DNA of 64,000 nucleotides from Lycorma delicatula (Eukaryota > Arthropoda > Insecta > Hemiptera > Fulgoridae), in assembly GCF_047948215.1 (NCBI RefSeq), contig NC_134456.1, positions 193,609,034 through 193,673,033 on the forward strand, read 5' to 3'. This document shows, piece after piece, positions 11,548 to 24,452 of this stretch. The notes beneath the pieces are model-generated. The model was not told the origin of the DNA. It made no database searches and saw only the letters and a list, made by a program, of their open reading frames with translations. The position numbers were made by a program, and so were the translations under genes. Each line of letters starts with the position of its first letter. Positions within the stretch are counted from its first letter, which is position 1.

Positions 11548-14500
11548 TAAATATATTTGTGAAATTAGTTCGGTTAGAACTGAGAAAATATTACTTATTT
11601 AAAAAAAAAATTACGGCTGACACACACATATATATATATATATATTCTAAATTTTAACTGAGTTGGTAAAAAATAATAATTTTTAATTAAAACAGTAGTA
11701 AAACAGTAATTTTTTTATAAACAGATAACTATTAAGTAACTGAACATTTTAAAATTAGACCTAGTTTATACCAATAAATTATTTAAAAAATTACAGCAAA
11801 AAAATTCAGTTTGAGTGAAATTTTCAAAAATATATTTTATAGTTTAATTATTGAAGAAAAAACCAAAACAGCAATACAATATATTCATATTCTCTAAGTT
11901 GATCAGGCGTTGTTTTCAGTGAATATACGAGATGTTGATGGTGATTTAAGCACTCAAAATAATGAATTAATGATCACAGAGAGATCTATAGCCTAAACAT
12001 TATATATATATTTATATTTATTATTTAGTATATATATATATAAAATTTTATTTATTTTCATTTATATAATAATTAATATCAATTATTAAACTACTCATAG
12101 ATAATTTTAATTTTTACATAAAAAATGTAATATTAAAATTTTTAAACCTGTCATTTGATTTGTGAATATAAAAAAAATGCACCAAAATTAATTCTTATAC
12201 CAAGCACCCATTGTCAGAGAAGAACTGATTACGTTTATACTTATTATAAAGTCCAAAAATTCCTTACAAAATTTTTCAATTATTTCTATAATTGAAACAA
12301 ATTTGTCACTAAACTCAACCTGTAATTTTATTAAAATAATTTATTTTATTAAGATAATTTTTATAAATAATTATTAATTTCATAAAGGTATCAACAACCA
12401 TGTTAATTTATGAAACACTCCTGGCTAACACGGGTGTTCTTCGACGGTAACGGATTATTCAGTTCATCCTTTTTATGCTCGTGACGGAAATTTAAAGATT
12501 TCTCTATTTTTCACTATACCGGGCTATAAGTTTTCAAATTACAACTATAAACAGTAAAAAGATCTGTGCGCACAAATTTTTCTTCTAACTATTAATGGGA
12601 AAGAATTTTGAATGTTATACTATAAATAGATATAAACTAATTGGATATAAACCGGTACGCAATAACATTAACAGATGCGGGAAACAGTGCAACAGTTAGT
12701 AAATGAAGTAGGTAATTTAATCAACGTAGGAAATGAGTGAGCTGAAACAGAAGGATGGTAAGATGAGTAAAAACATCTCGACCGTATAAGTAAAGATAAA
12801 ACCCACCTGTTTGTCTAATTTAGTACATTCGGCCGTATATTAGATAAACTGCTTTCAATTACAACATTACTTCTCTTACTTTATCCCTTAAGTATACTAT
12901 TCTAAACCGTACTACCTTTACTTAGCTAAACAAAATAGTACATTCATATTTCCGAACACTTTGTAGTTATTTACTCGGTACTTAATATGTATTTATATAA
13001 AGTAGAGTGGTTTATCATAAGCTGATTTGTAAATGAACATATTTGTTCTAAAAAGAAGGCATCAATGAACAGTCTTATTGCCTTTTAATTAATTTAATAC
13101 TCTTTAATTAAAATAATATCTTACTACATAATAAGCTAGCATAAATATGAAAAAGAAGAAACGTATTAAGTATTTAACAATGTAGTGTGCAGACGAAAGT
13201 AATTAAACTAAGATTTTTATAACTTTACGAAGTCAACCAGAATCTGGACGAGGTAATAAATAACCTACATGACACACAATTTATCATGAAAAAAGCTTTA
13301 TAAACCTTTTTCTAAGATTCTGCACTTCTTCAACTTTAGGTCTAATGACAGATTTATACTGATATTATTAAGGAAAATGGCTTCAATTGATAAGTTATAA
13401 AGGAATTTACTAGTATGCATAAATGCAAATTACAAACTTACGAAATCCTAAGCTGATGGAATGTAGTTGCTACAATATATAATTAATTAATAATTTCATT
13501 AAAAAAATACTAAGAACCAAGAATTTAAAAGGGAAATTAATCTGCAAATAAACATAAAAGAGATAAACATAAAATATTTACTTATCATTTTAGAATTTTC
13601 TGAAAATACGTTTTCCAGAAGATCCTCTGGAAGAAAATTTTCAAATATTTAGAAATTAGTTGTAAAATGTGAATTATTATTATTTTATAATAACATAAAC
13701 CTAGTTTTTTTTCTTGCCGATCTATGAGTACAAAAAATAAGAAATGTATTGAAAATTTAAGTATACAAAAAGCAGTGAGGAGAGCAGCGTGAAAAGAAAA
13801 AAGAACATTCGGTTGGGCTGGTAATAGCTATACATCTGCACACGAATTAATGAATATTAATGCCAGCTGAACGCTGCCAAAAATATGAGACCATTTAAAA
13901 AAGTAATAATAAAAAATAATTAACACCGTAAATCCCGGTGAATAAATCGATAATTCGAGTTTAAATTTTAACTTAAAAGGGAGAATTTTATCGATAAATT
14001 ATACGAATCCTTTACCCCACGGCTGTGACAGCAGCATAAAACTCAACCCCCAACTATAAACACTCACGTATACATTCCTGAGAGCATGTGTGGTAATCTT
14101 TAAGGCCTGTCCAAACGAACACAAATAAACGTTTATTTATACATATCGGTGGAAGTTGAACACTTTCAAGGAAATTTCAAGGCTGGTTTTGTACATTAAC
14201 GTTCGTTCATAATAACGACTGACCTTTTGCGTCGATACAGCTATTTAATTTTATTTGTATAATACCACTTATTTACAATTATATTTTTTATCTTTTAACG
14301 ATAAGTACTGTGAAAAGTTTGTCGATTCCTTTATTAAATATAAAATCTGTAAATTTTACAAAACATAAACAGTAATAGAACGCAATTACAATAAAATACA
14401 AAATGTGGAAAAGTATTTATTATAATCATATATTAATAAAAGTAACCTGAAAAAGTACATTTTAATTTAGCTCCGTAGTATAAGTTGGCTGTTACTTTAA

Positions 14501-15541
14501 TTCTATTTTTGATTTCGACTTGACTTATAACTGGAATTTATTCTAATAATTGGACAAATAACTGCTATTAGTTATGTACTGCTTTAAAAAAAAATATTAT
14601 TTTTATTATTATTAGATATTTAAATTCTGATTTTATAAAATCTGTATATTTTAAAAAGAAATTAAATAGAATTTATAGTTATTAGAAATTAAAGAATAGG
14701 GAAAAAATTAAATTTAATAACTAATCTCTTAGAGTTACATTGACATAAAAATCGCAGATAGCTGACTAAATAGACAGAAGGTAATATAAAAATAGGTCCG
14801 GATAAAACAATTTTCAATAAAATTACGGAAGAAAAAGTACTCTGACAGAAAACAGAGTTACACAGTGTTAAACACTGTTACAAGTAACAGTGCAGTGGAA
14901 AGAATAGCTTGAAAACAAATGCTATTTTAAATCATCAGACAAAGCAACACGAAGAAAAAACCAGTGGATAGAAAGAAGTCTAGAGATTTATGTCTGCAAT
15001 TGGACTCATGAAACAACGAAACGGAACACTTCTTTCAAGACGACTTGGGAAATTTATATCAGCTTGGTTTTTTAACAAAATTATGCAAAATATTTTAAGT
15101 TATATGCGCATACATCAGCTAAATTATCCTACTGTTATTTAGACGAAGTAAAGAAAAGCGACAAAAGAGTTTCCCATGCTCTTATTATTCCATTCGTTTC
15201 GGTGAAAGTCATACAATTTGAAAAAGTACTGACTGAATTACGTTTAGTAAGCCTAATGAATTATTCATGATAGATTTACGATGGAACAGTAATAAAAAAA
15301 TTACAAAAATTATATTGAAATAATAATGAGAAAAGGTAAAAATGGTAATGATGGAACAGCAATAAGTAATTGTGAACGCTAGATGATTTTGGTGATGAAT
15401 TTATACGTTATTAATTTAGAAAAAAGGTTTGCAATTATAAAAATATCAGAATTTCAAACAGATTTTTTCATTTAAATTATAAACACGCGCGCGCGCAAAT
15501 ACACAAGAGCGTTAAGGTACCATAAATTTCATTATACTATA

Positions 15542-15598
15542 TACAAATTTCGTCAAATATAACAAATTTCGTCAAATATAACAAATTTCGTTAAATAT
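15542..15598. repeat. Three tandem 19-bp units
   Basis: Three head-to-tail copies of a 19-bp unit (AACAAATTTCGTCAAATAT) lie at 15542-15560, 15561-15579 and 15580-15598. The first differs in its first base and the last has T instead of C in CGTC. This is a short minisatellite with no coding association. Confidence 0.85.
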
Positions 15599-17778
15599 TT
15601 CTGATGACAATAAAAGGGCAAATTTTAACAATAGAATTAAGGTTTTTTGTTTTATCTTATGATTGTTTTATAAACTATGTTTAATTTTAAGCGAGTAAAT
15701 AAATTATTCTAGTAGATAATGTATATATAAGTCATAACGACCGTTAAAAAATGTCAAATGAGTTAAATCAGACTCTTCCTAGAAGAAGGCGAAAATACAT
15801 AATGAATTAATATTTTTGTGATAAAAATTCAGATCCATTTGGTATTCAGACTCTCATCGTATACTATTTCACTAATTATTAACATGAAAATTAGAAGATA
15901 AGGAACGTTTTTCCTTCATTTTCGGGGCTGACTGAAAAAAATTTCTAAAAATTTGAACAAATATATGTCTAACTATGACAGACATCTGTTTATACATGAT
16001 GTGATCAGCGTACGCCCACTAAAAACTCGAGAATGTTTTTGTATAATTTTTTTTAAGTTGCCTCCTATTTGCCTCATTTTGTTTAGCAAATTCTACGAGA
16101 GGCATTCTAGTAGAATTTAACCTATTGGAAGTCAAATTCTACTATTTGTCAAAACAAATTAGTTTATATGCCTCGAGCATTGGATTTGTTTACCAAGTGT
16201 TTTCCATATAAGCTGTTTTGTTTATTATTTTTGTCATTCCAAAATCTATTTTTATATCCTTTTTCATTTTGAAGGCAATTTTTCGGATTTTGAAGAATTA
16301 ATTTCGAATGGAATGGCAGTCTAGTAGCAGTAAAAATTATAAATGATGAGATGCATCACTCAAAGTTGTACATGTTATGATGTAACAAAAATATCCGTTC
16401 AAATTAAATTTTCATTATGCATTGTCATAAAAAGAATTATTATATTTCATTTAATTGAGTGTTTTTAAATCACCAAAAACTACAACATAACCGTTTTATT
16501 TGTAAATGTCATAAGAATCTATATGCTAGAAAATATTAATGTTCTGAAGTTGAATCTAATTTATATTCACTCACTCATTTTATACATTAGCCATTCAACA
16601 CACAAAAAAAAAAAATTAAGAAAGATAATACTAATAATTAAAGTATATCTTTTATTTACAAAATGCTTACAAAACTTTCTTAGCAAAGGTAACTAAGAAA
16701 CGAAACAGTGTAGTGTACGCATTTTTTCATAATAGAAAAAGAATATTAATTTGTCGCATTACATAAACGACCCAGTCATTCTTGCGGATGTGATGCATGT
16801 AAAGTATGTGAAGTGAGAGAACCTATCAATTTTAATTCTCTGAGAGTAATGATGATCACATTATCATTTCTACGGAGTACAGAGTGTATACGTCACTTGA
16901 CCCGAACATAACTTTCTTCATGATAGTTGCTAAAACCACTTATTGTGGTTTTAAAGAGACTTTAAACAGACAACCGAAACTGTATCGTTTTCAACAGACT
17001 TTACTAATGTCAAGACACCTACAGTCGTTATGGTTATGGAATTTAGCCAAATAAATTTATGGTAATTTTACTGATTCGTATGATATTCCATATATATTGT
17101 CTAACTTTATTGAATCGGGAGTTGGAATAGTTTCAAGGGAACTACACCGATAACTTGTTGAATTCTTAGACTGCCAGACCATAATGTGTTTTGTTAAAAC
17201 CCGACAAAAAATAATCGCTGGAAGTGAATAACGAGGCCAACGAAAAAAACAACAGGTCAGATAGTCTTAATGTGCCGATTTCCAGCACAATAAGACAATC
17301 CTTTACTCTTAGTGCTACGCGGACACTACAAAACTAATTTAATGCAACTTTGTAACATGACAATAAAATTACAACCTAAAACCTGGTTTTTTAGATTACG
17401 TGTTATATAAATTATTGCATTTTAGTAAAAAAAAACCGTTAGAGTAGTTAAATTACAAATATAAAAAAGTTATTTCAGTATTGCATTTACAGATTCGTAA
17501 AATGTTTCTGATATACCCTATTATTTTCAATAATACATTTTATACGATACAAAATTATTACATACTAAAATAACCTAATTGACAATAATTAATTTCCTGT
17601 CATTTACAGATACGAGAGTTAACTTCTAACTACACTTGAATCGAGCTACATACTTGCACAACCGTTGTCCTATATAACAGAAAATATATGTGCTACAAAA
17701 CAGTAAGGGCATGAATGCATTGCCTCCACTGACACGATAAGAAGAGCAATAAAAGCTATTTAATAATGTGGGCATTCA

Positions 17779-17800
17779 ATAATAATAATAATAATAATAA
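17779..17800. repeat. (AAT)n microsatellite
   Basis: An uninterrupted run of about seven AAT/ATA trinucleotides lies in AT-rich DNA. Confidence 0.9.
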
Positions 17801-18703
17801 CAAGACCAGAGGAAATATGTCAACTAAATGAAACTACGGGCAGATATGTCAATAGTAGGAAATTTATCCATGTATATATTATTTTCCTTTGAATAAACAT
17901 AACACACGGAAAATCATGTAACATTTATACATGCAATATCATAGTTATTCTGAATCAATCGCAAATAGATGTCATTAACGTTAATAAAATGCGTAAAAAT
18001 ACGTCTAAACACTTCATCATTATTAGACTTGTTTATCATGAAACTAATAGATATTATCAATAAAAAATTGAAACAAATAATAATAAATTTTTCTGTAGTC
18101 TAATTTCTGACTAATGGTACTTATGTAAGCTAGAAAACTTTCCAAATGAATTTAATAACCCTTTTATTAACTTAAAAACCAGAAAGAAGACAATGAATTA
18201 ATCATAAAATAAATAAAACGAAGAATAAAAAAGAACAATGACGTACTAAAAACAAAAATAATTTTTTGTAGATTACACTTAGGGTCGAATTACCGAATGT
18301 TTGTTTTCAGTTTAGAAGGGGTTGTACAATCGAAACACGTTCTACAGTTTCCTTTTACATATGACTACACTAAACGAATTTTCAGTTCCAGTGAAAAAAT
18401 AAAAACAGAAACGTTTTCGAGGAAAATATTTTTTTAAATGTTCGAAAATTTTAATATTTCTCCTTAATTTTTGAAAAGAAATTATAAAACTCGGAAGATA
18501 CCGGATGCTATCAGAGTTGAATTTTTTTTTTGTGGGTGGAGAAGAAATCGTCAAAGGCTAAGAAATGTTTGCAAATTTCTTATTTTTTACTAAAATCAAA
18601 ACATTTACTTTTTCCGACATTAACAGTATAAAAAAAAAACAAGAAATTAATTGCAAGGAAAAAGATCCAGAATAACTTTTCCGAGACCTTTAATGAATAA
18701 TAA

Positions 18704-18704
18704 A

Positions 18705-18758
<54 letters not shown>
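18704..18758. repeat. (CA)n(TA)n composite microsatellite
   Basis: About eight CA dinucleotides pass directly into about nineteen AT dinucleotides. The minus-strand open frame across it (18580-18762, an IYIYIY tract) is an artefact of the repeat. Confidence 0.95.
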
Positions 18759-18761
<3 letters not shown>

Positions 18762-20994
18762 AACTGTAAAACTCGTATACCTATGTAGAACTCATACGAA
18801 TATGTTAAAAATGTATTTTAACAAATTTAACTTAGTTTACCATAAATAGACTTAGAGATTAAATTCAGTAGCTTAATTTTCAGCGTAAATAACTGGAGTA
18901 ATTATTTTATACTTATTCCAGGCAGTTTCTTCAACAAACCTAAACCCAAACCTAAAGGTTTACTTGTATAAAAATACTGAATCTGTTCTCTCAATCTATT
19001 TCAAAATGGCGGCCATGTAAACATTATAATTGTTAATTATAATGCAACGCCAGCCAGCGTTGCAACCGCTGGTTTAATTAAATGCTATATTTTACAAACA
19101 ATGTTAAGCGTTTTATGACAAAGAAAATGACACTTTATTTATTCAAATCCGTTCATAAATAACAAAGTTATGGCTAAACGTCTTTAACAGATTAAATCTT
19201 TCACTGAAGATTAAAAAACCAGTTTTAATTTCTCCCCCGAATAAAATTAAATAACTGGACATGATCTCAACTGCAATAATCTTATTAATGTTATTATGTA
19301 ATAAATTATAATAATTTAATAATACTGAAAATATTACAATAAAATAAAATAATATTGAAATCACGAAACTATTGTAATAATAAATAATATTAACATTGAA
19401 AAATAATTTGCATTACACGTTTATTGTTTTTTGTTTACTGATTATTAAAAAAATTGTCTTTTGTCAATTATAATTTATTTAACAACAATGAATTATATAT
19501 CAGATAATAAAAAATTAAAAAAGGAAACTACAATTACTGTTTAAAATAATGGCATCCATCATTCAAAATTCTCTTAGGTGTTATCATTTTTGTATTGTCA
19601 GCAATAACACATTCGTCAAACGCTTACGTAAAAAAGGCTGAATATTTGCTACTACCTAAAGAAAGAGGAAAAGGCAGAGACAGTGAGAGATAAGTAAGGC
19701 TAGGTAATGACATTTCAATATCTCGAGTGTCAACCGAGATAAACGGAAGGTGCAGTTCAATGGGGTTCGACATTGGTTCATTAATATTGTTCACTCTAGT
19801 CTAAAGATTGGCTTTCATCAACATTTACAATATTTACGCGTGTAACAGTTATAACTCATAAATTACGACTATTTAAAAATAAGTAATTCATTAATTATTT
19901 CGTAATCCTACTAAACACACGCGCTGTGTTAATAACACAGTCACACACACACACCCGTTTACAACCATGCATATTATATGTATGAATTGTAAAATGTATA
20001 TAATAAAAATTTATAATTTAAAAACATCTACTTTTTGTATTAAATATCTTCAGCAGACATGTTTTAATTTTGTTTTCTAATTTCATACATGAATACAAAT
20101 TTTAGTGCTGATAGCGCAACTAGAGTATGCATTTAAAAAAAATATATAATTAAAAATGATTGTTTAAAGATTGAAAAAAATTCTGGTTAAAGAAAAAAAC
20201 AAAAAAAAAAAAAATTAAGTAATTAATAACGAGAAATTAAAAATTAAAAACGTTGTTAAAGACGTTATAAATTCTTTATATTAAAATATATTTAGATTTT
20301 CCATTTGTTTCTTTAATTAATTTTTTTAAAATTAAAACAAGTTATTTATTTTTTTAAATTAATCAGTAGAAACAGAACACTTTAACTTTAGACGGAACTT
20401 CTGCGTTTTTTAAATTTTAATTTTTTATAATAATCTTGTAAAAACGTTTTATTTCTTACCAGAAATAAATCCTGAAAATAAAAAAGGCTGTGCCTGCTTT
20501 TAGGAAATTCTTAAGCTATTCCACTGTAAACTAGATAATTATTTTGTGGCTACAGGCTATAGATACAGAGAGTACATTACTTTTTCGGAGTAATTTGTGA
20601 ATAAGTAGAATTTATATGTGCAATGAATTTACAATACAATAAAGCAAACTACGCATCGAATTAATAATGTAATTTATAATATGGAAGTAACAATTTTTAA
20701 TTTAAACTACATTAAATTTAGCCTTATTAATATTATACCATAAAAGTATAATGTGAATAATAAATTCATATGTAGCAACTGCAATAATAAATTATTATGT
20801 CTAAATTTAATTTCTTTTTACTGACAAAAAAAAAATACTAACAGAATGAAACTAATAATTAAAATGTATTTTTATTTATTTATCTTTTTGAAACGAGCAA
20901 ACTAAAAAAGCAAAAAACCAAATGATCTAGGTGAATTAAAAATAAATTCAAAATCTAACATACCAAATAATATTCAATAGAAACTAATTAATGA

Positions 20995-21480
20995 AGCATA
21001 ATTATCATCTTATCTATCATGATATCATCCTAGTTGAGAGAGTTATCATTTTAATCAACCGGCTGCTTCATCCAAGTCCAATATAAGAGACTTTCCATGA
21101 TTTAACATCCTCGCTGTTGTACGACAAATTCACTGAAAGATGGGTCTCATGTGTTTTTAGCTTAGATATTTATTTCCGGCATAGCCGTTGAATCTTCTCA
21201 TGAACGTATGTAATCCCCAGATACTCGTGGATCTCATTATTCCTAACGAACCACGGGCGGTTCCGTTATATTACTAAGTATTTAATTTTTCAACCGCTGG
21301 ATGATCTCGAAATTGCTGTAACATATAGTATCCCATTGTTGTTTGCCGCAGGTCCATATCGGATTTCAGAATACCTTATACAATACCTTGTTTGATGGAG
21401 ACACTAAGACCCTTGCCCAGTAAAGCTTCTTTTATCTTTTTGTGACTTCTTCATATCATACGACGATCCAGGTAAAAGAC
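20995..21480 (-). pseudogene. Jockey-like non-LTR ORF2 C-terminal remnant
   Basis: Minus-strand translation in shifting frames gives the hallmark C-terminal segment of Jockey/I-type reverse transcriptase proteins: NPIWTCGKQQWDTICYSN followed by FEIIQRLKN then a stop. After a frame change it continues WFVRNNEIHEYLGITYVHEK and IQRLCRK. The upstream part (LLGKGLSVSIKQ) fits the region just before the KPIWTYG-like motif. At least one frameshift and two stop codons break it, and no polymerase domain is present. It is distinct in sequence from the larger Jockey-like copy at 42.6-45.3 kb, though both share the IIQR(F/L)xN block. Confidence 0.75.
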
Positions 21481-21686
21481 ATAGAAAAATTCAATTATCG
21501 GTACATAATCTTTTATTATACGGAGAAAAAAAGAGGATTATTTGTAAATCATAACTGTTATTAAGTAAAAATAATGACTTGATGTTTTAATGCTGTATCA
21601 TGAATTTATTCATAAAGACAAAATTGTGGTTTAATTTCCATTACGCAATTATGGTGGTCTATTTCACTAGTAGTATTTTTGTAGCA

Positions 21687-21960
21687 GCCAACCGGGATGG
21701 TCTAATGGTGAACGCGTCTTCTCAAATCAGCGATTTGGAGTTCCAGCGTTCAAGTCCTAGTAAAGACAGTTACTTTTATGCGAATTTGAATACTAGATCG
21801 TGGATACCGGTATTCTTTGATGGATGGGTTTCAATTAATCACACATCTCAGGAATGGTCGAACTGAGGCTGTACAAGACTACACTCATACATCATCCTCA
21901 TTCATCCTCTGAAATAACACCTGAACGGTAATTCCCAGAAGCTAAACAGAAAAAAAGAAA
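21687..21960 (+). mobile_element. SINE-A copy 1 (tRNA-derived)
   Basis: A SINE of about 275 bp with a tRNA-like head (box A near GATGGTCTAATGG, box B near GCGTTCAAGTCC), a shared body and a tail ending in A/G-rich sequence. It is flanked by a perfect 15-bp target-site duplication, AGTATTTTTGTAGCA, at 21672-21686 and 21961-21975. Compared with the copy at 22074 it lacks the GAGAG segment before box B, and its CAAATC palindrome is damaged. The open frame spanning it (21600-21866) is not a gene. Confidence 0.9.
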
Positions 21961-22073
21961 AGTATTTTTGTAGCACTGTAATAATGTTGTTGTTAATGGT
22001 ATATTATTATTAGGGAAATAATTATGTACCTTCTAAGACTATCGGTTAATTATTTTCAGTAGCACATTATTGA

Positions 22074-22371
22074 CCCACCGGGTTGGTCTAGTGGTGAACG
22101 CGTCTTCCCAAATCAGCTGATTTGGAAGTCGAGAGTTCCAGCGTTCAAGTCCTAGTAAAGCCAGCTATTTTTACACGGACTTGAATACTAGATCGTGGAT
22201 ACCGGTGTTCTTTGGTGGTTGGGTTTCAATTAACCACACATCTCAGGTATGGTCGAACTGAGAATGTACAAGACTATACTTCATTCACACTCATACATAT
22301 CATCCTCATTCATCCTCTGAAATATTATCTAAACGGTAGTTAACGGAGGCTACACAAAAAAAAGAAAAGAA
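22074..22371 (+). mobile_element. SINE-A copy 2 (tRNA-derived)
   Basis: A full-length SINE-A copy beginning CCCACCGGGTTGGTCTAGTGG, with box B GCGTTCAAGTCC. Between the boxes is a perfect palindrome, CCAAATCAGCTGATTTGG. The body ends in an A-rich tail. A perfect 16-bp target-site duplication, AGTAGCACATTATTGA, flanks it at 22058-22073 and 22372-22387. It lies only about 100 bp after copy 1, in the same orientation, but the different duplications show independent insertions. Confidence 0.95.
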
Positions 22372-22387
22372 AGTAGCACATTATTGA

Positions 22388-24452
22388 AGCTTACACAGAT
22401 AAAAACGTAAAAATGTTAAATACAAAAAACGTGATTAATTAATTAATAAAAACGTAAATATTATTAATAAAGATTAATTTTTTGTAAGACATTGGCTAAC
22501 ATAAGCATTAAAGAGATTTGGTTCCGTAAATCACCTTTCGAAGTTGAAACTAAATAGAGCGTGCATAATAAAAAAAGAAACCAGTAATTTTTTATCTAAT
22601 ACTTAATGTACGTACAATTAACAAATATTTGTACACGGGTAACGAGATAAAAGTACTGCCTTAAATTCAACTTCTTAATCAATAAATAGTATAAAATAAT
22701 TAGTAATTGAATCTACTATTAACAATTAAGAAATACGATTCAAAAATATTAAACAATAATCATCCAGCGATCATGTGGAAGGTGTTCGAATACTCGGTAA
22801 CCAGTTACGTTCCTTACAGACTGAATTTAATTATAACACGAGTCAAAGGCTTACCATTATTCACCTCGTTATTTGCTCATATCCCACTTTCTGCTACGTT
22901 GATGCCTAAGTCCTTCATCATTTTACTTGTCACCATTTGATACTCATGTTTACAAACCGTGTTAGCGCAACATAACCCAGTGGATGAAGAGGAAATAATT
23001 AGACGAGGGTTTTAAACAGATATTTAAGTAAATATTTGTTGATATACTTACGAATCGTGTTTAATTTGAATAATATATTGTTGATGGGAGGAATGGGGGA
23101 CTCTTATTTTGTAGAGTACTTTTAAAGCCGATGTTTTATGGACACAGATTTTAATTAATATTAAAAAAACAGAATAATTATATAATAAAATAGTATAATT
23201 AATATTATAAAACAGAATTCAGGTACAGAAGAAGATTTGATCAATTTCATCAAATAGATTACAGTGTACACTAATATCGTCGGGTAACGCTTAATGTCCT
23301 TAAATTCTTGTTGTTTATACCTCACTTTAAACATACGTTAGTTCAAAAATAAATTGCTATTTTAAATAATAACAGCTGTTTTACGTAAAGGTTTGATAAT
23401 TACGAAAACAGAAAATATGACGGCTAACAAAGCTTAGTCGGAAAGTACAATGTCGGAAAAGGATTACAGATTATTAATAAGCTGAGCTTACTGTTACTTT
23501 TTTAAATAATTTCTCTTTAAAGCAAAATCGAGAAATAAATTTACAAAAATAATACCGAAACGTAAATTTGAAGTCGATTTCTAAAAAAAAATAAAGGAAT
23601 AAAAAAATAAAAAGAAATACAATTAACTAAGATTAACTCATGCTGCCTGAAAATAATGAAGAGTTAACTAGAAAAGGCAGTTTAATAAATTTTTTTAGTG
23701 TTTCGTAATCAGATCGTAAGTTCACATAACTATCAAACTTTAATTTCCGAACGTTACACCGTTTCCCTTATGTGCGTGCGAGTACACATTTGCTCGGTGC
23801 GATAACATCTCGTTAATGGTTACAGATCTAACAAACCGAAAGGAATCAATGTGATTTAGGCAGTCTTGCACGAACACACGAAATACCCAAGTGTAAAACA
23901 AATCAGAATAAATTGGCCGATATGGTTAAATTTAATAATAAAATAAAATATCGTTTAAATTAGGCTATCGAATTAAAGTTTAAACCAATTATCAATGAAA
24001 AGTCTAGTAAAGATTCTGCCGAATGAACATTCTTATTACTATTATGTTCTCTCAATTATTAATTAGTTTCAAACAAAGTTATTATTTCTAACTTCAACTT
24101 ATACTTCATACGCTAAGTTAATAAATTTCTTTTATCCCGTATTTTGGGATTTTTTTTAATTATTAAAAAATTAGGTTTTCCGCTATTTTGGAGGTATTAC
24201 ACTTTATTTACAAAATTGACATTATATATTTTATGCATTTTAGTAAATTTCACATTAGTGTGTTTAAACTAACTTGATAGCTTACATCGTTTATTGTGTA
24301 ACGGTTATTACAAACTTTTAATTTTAACGGCCATTTTAAGGTGAATCCGACGGCCGATCGCGAACATTCGTGTATTTTTGAAATCCTCTAACGGCGCTTA
24401 ATCCGACCGAATTCAAAGTCAAAATCCGAGACAAAAGGTTTTCATACAAATA
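22388..24452. other. AT-rich DNA without recognised genes
   Basis: No family resemblance was found. A 77-codon frame at 22707-22940 on the plus strand lies in a slightly GC-richer patch but has no recognisable motif. Sequence just before 24452 (24340-24440) is GC-richer and CpG-containing, for unknown reasons. Confidence 0.4.

Larger units (their letters stand above)
8936..20990. other. Long AT-rich region without recognised genes
   Basis: About 12 kb of AT-rich DNA. Structures that can be supported are listed separately: a 12-bp hairpin at 9113-9139, an exon-like open frame at 11305-11547, a 19-bp triplicate at 15542-15598, an ATA/AAT microsatellite at 17779-17800, a CA/TA microsatellite at 18704-18758 and paired hairpins at 19022-19064. 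A (CG)n run sits at about 15486-15497. I recognise no transposon coding sequence or host gene in the remainder. Confidence 0.45.

Noticed and set aside
21600..21866. 88-codon open frame on the plus strand
   Set aside because: It runs through a SINE-A insertion with target-site duplication; the frame is incidental.
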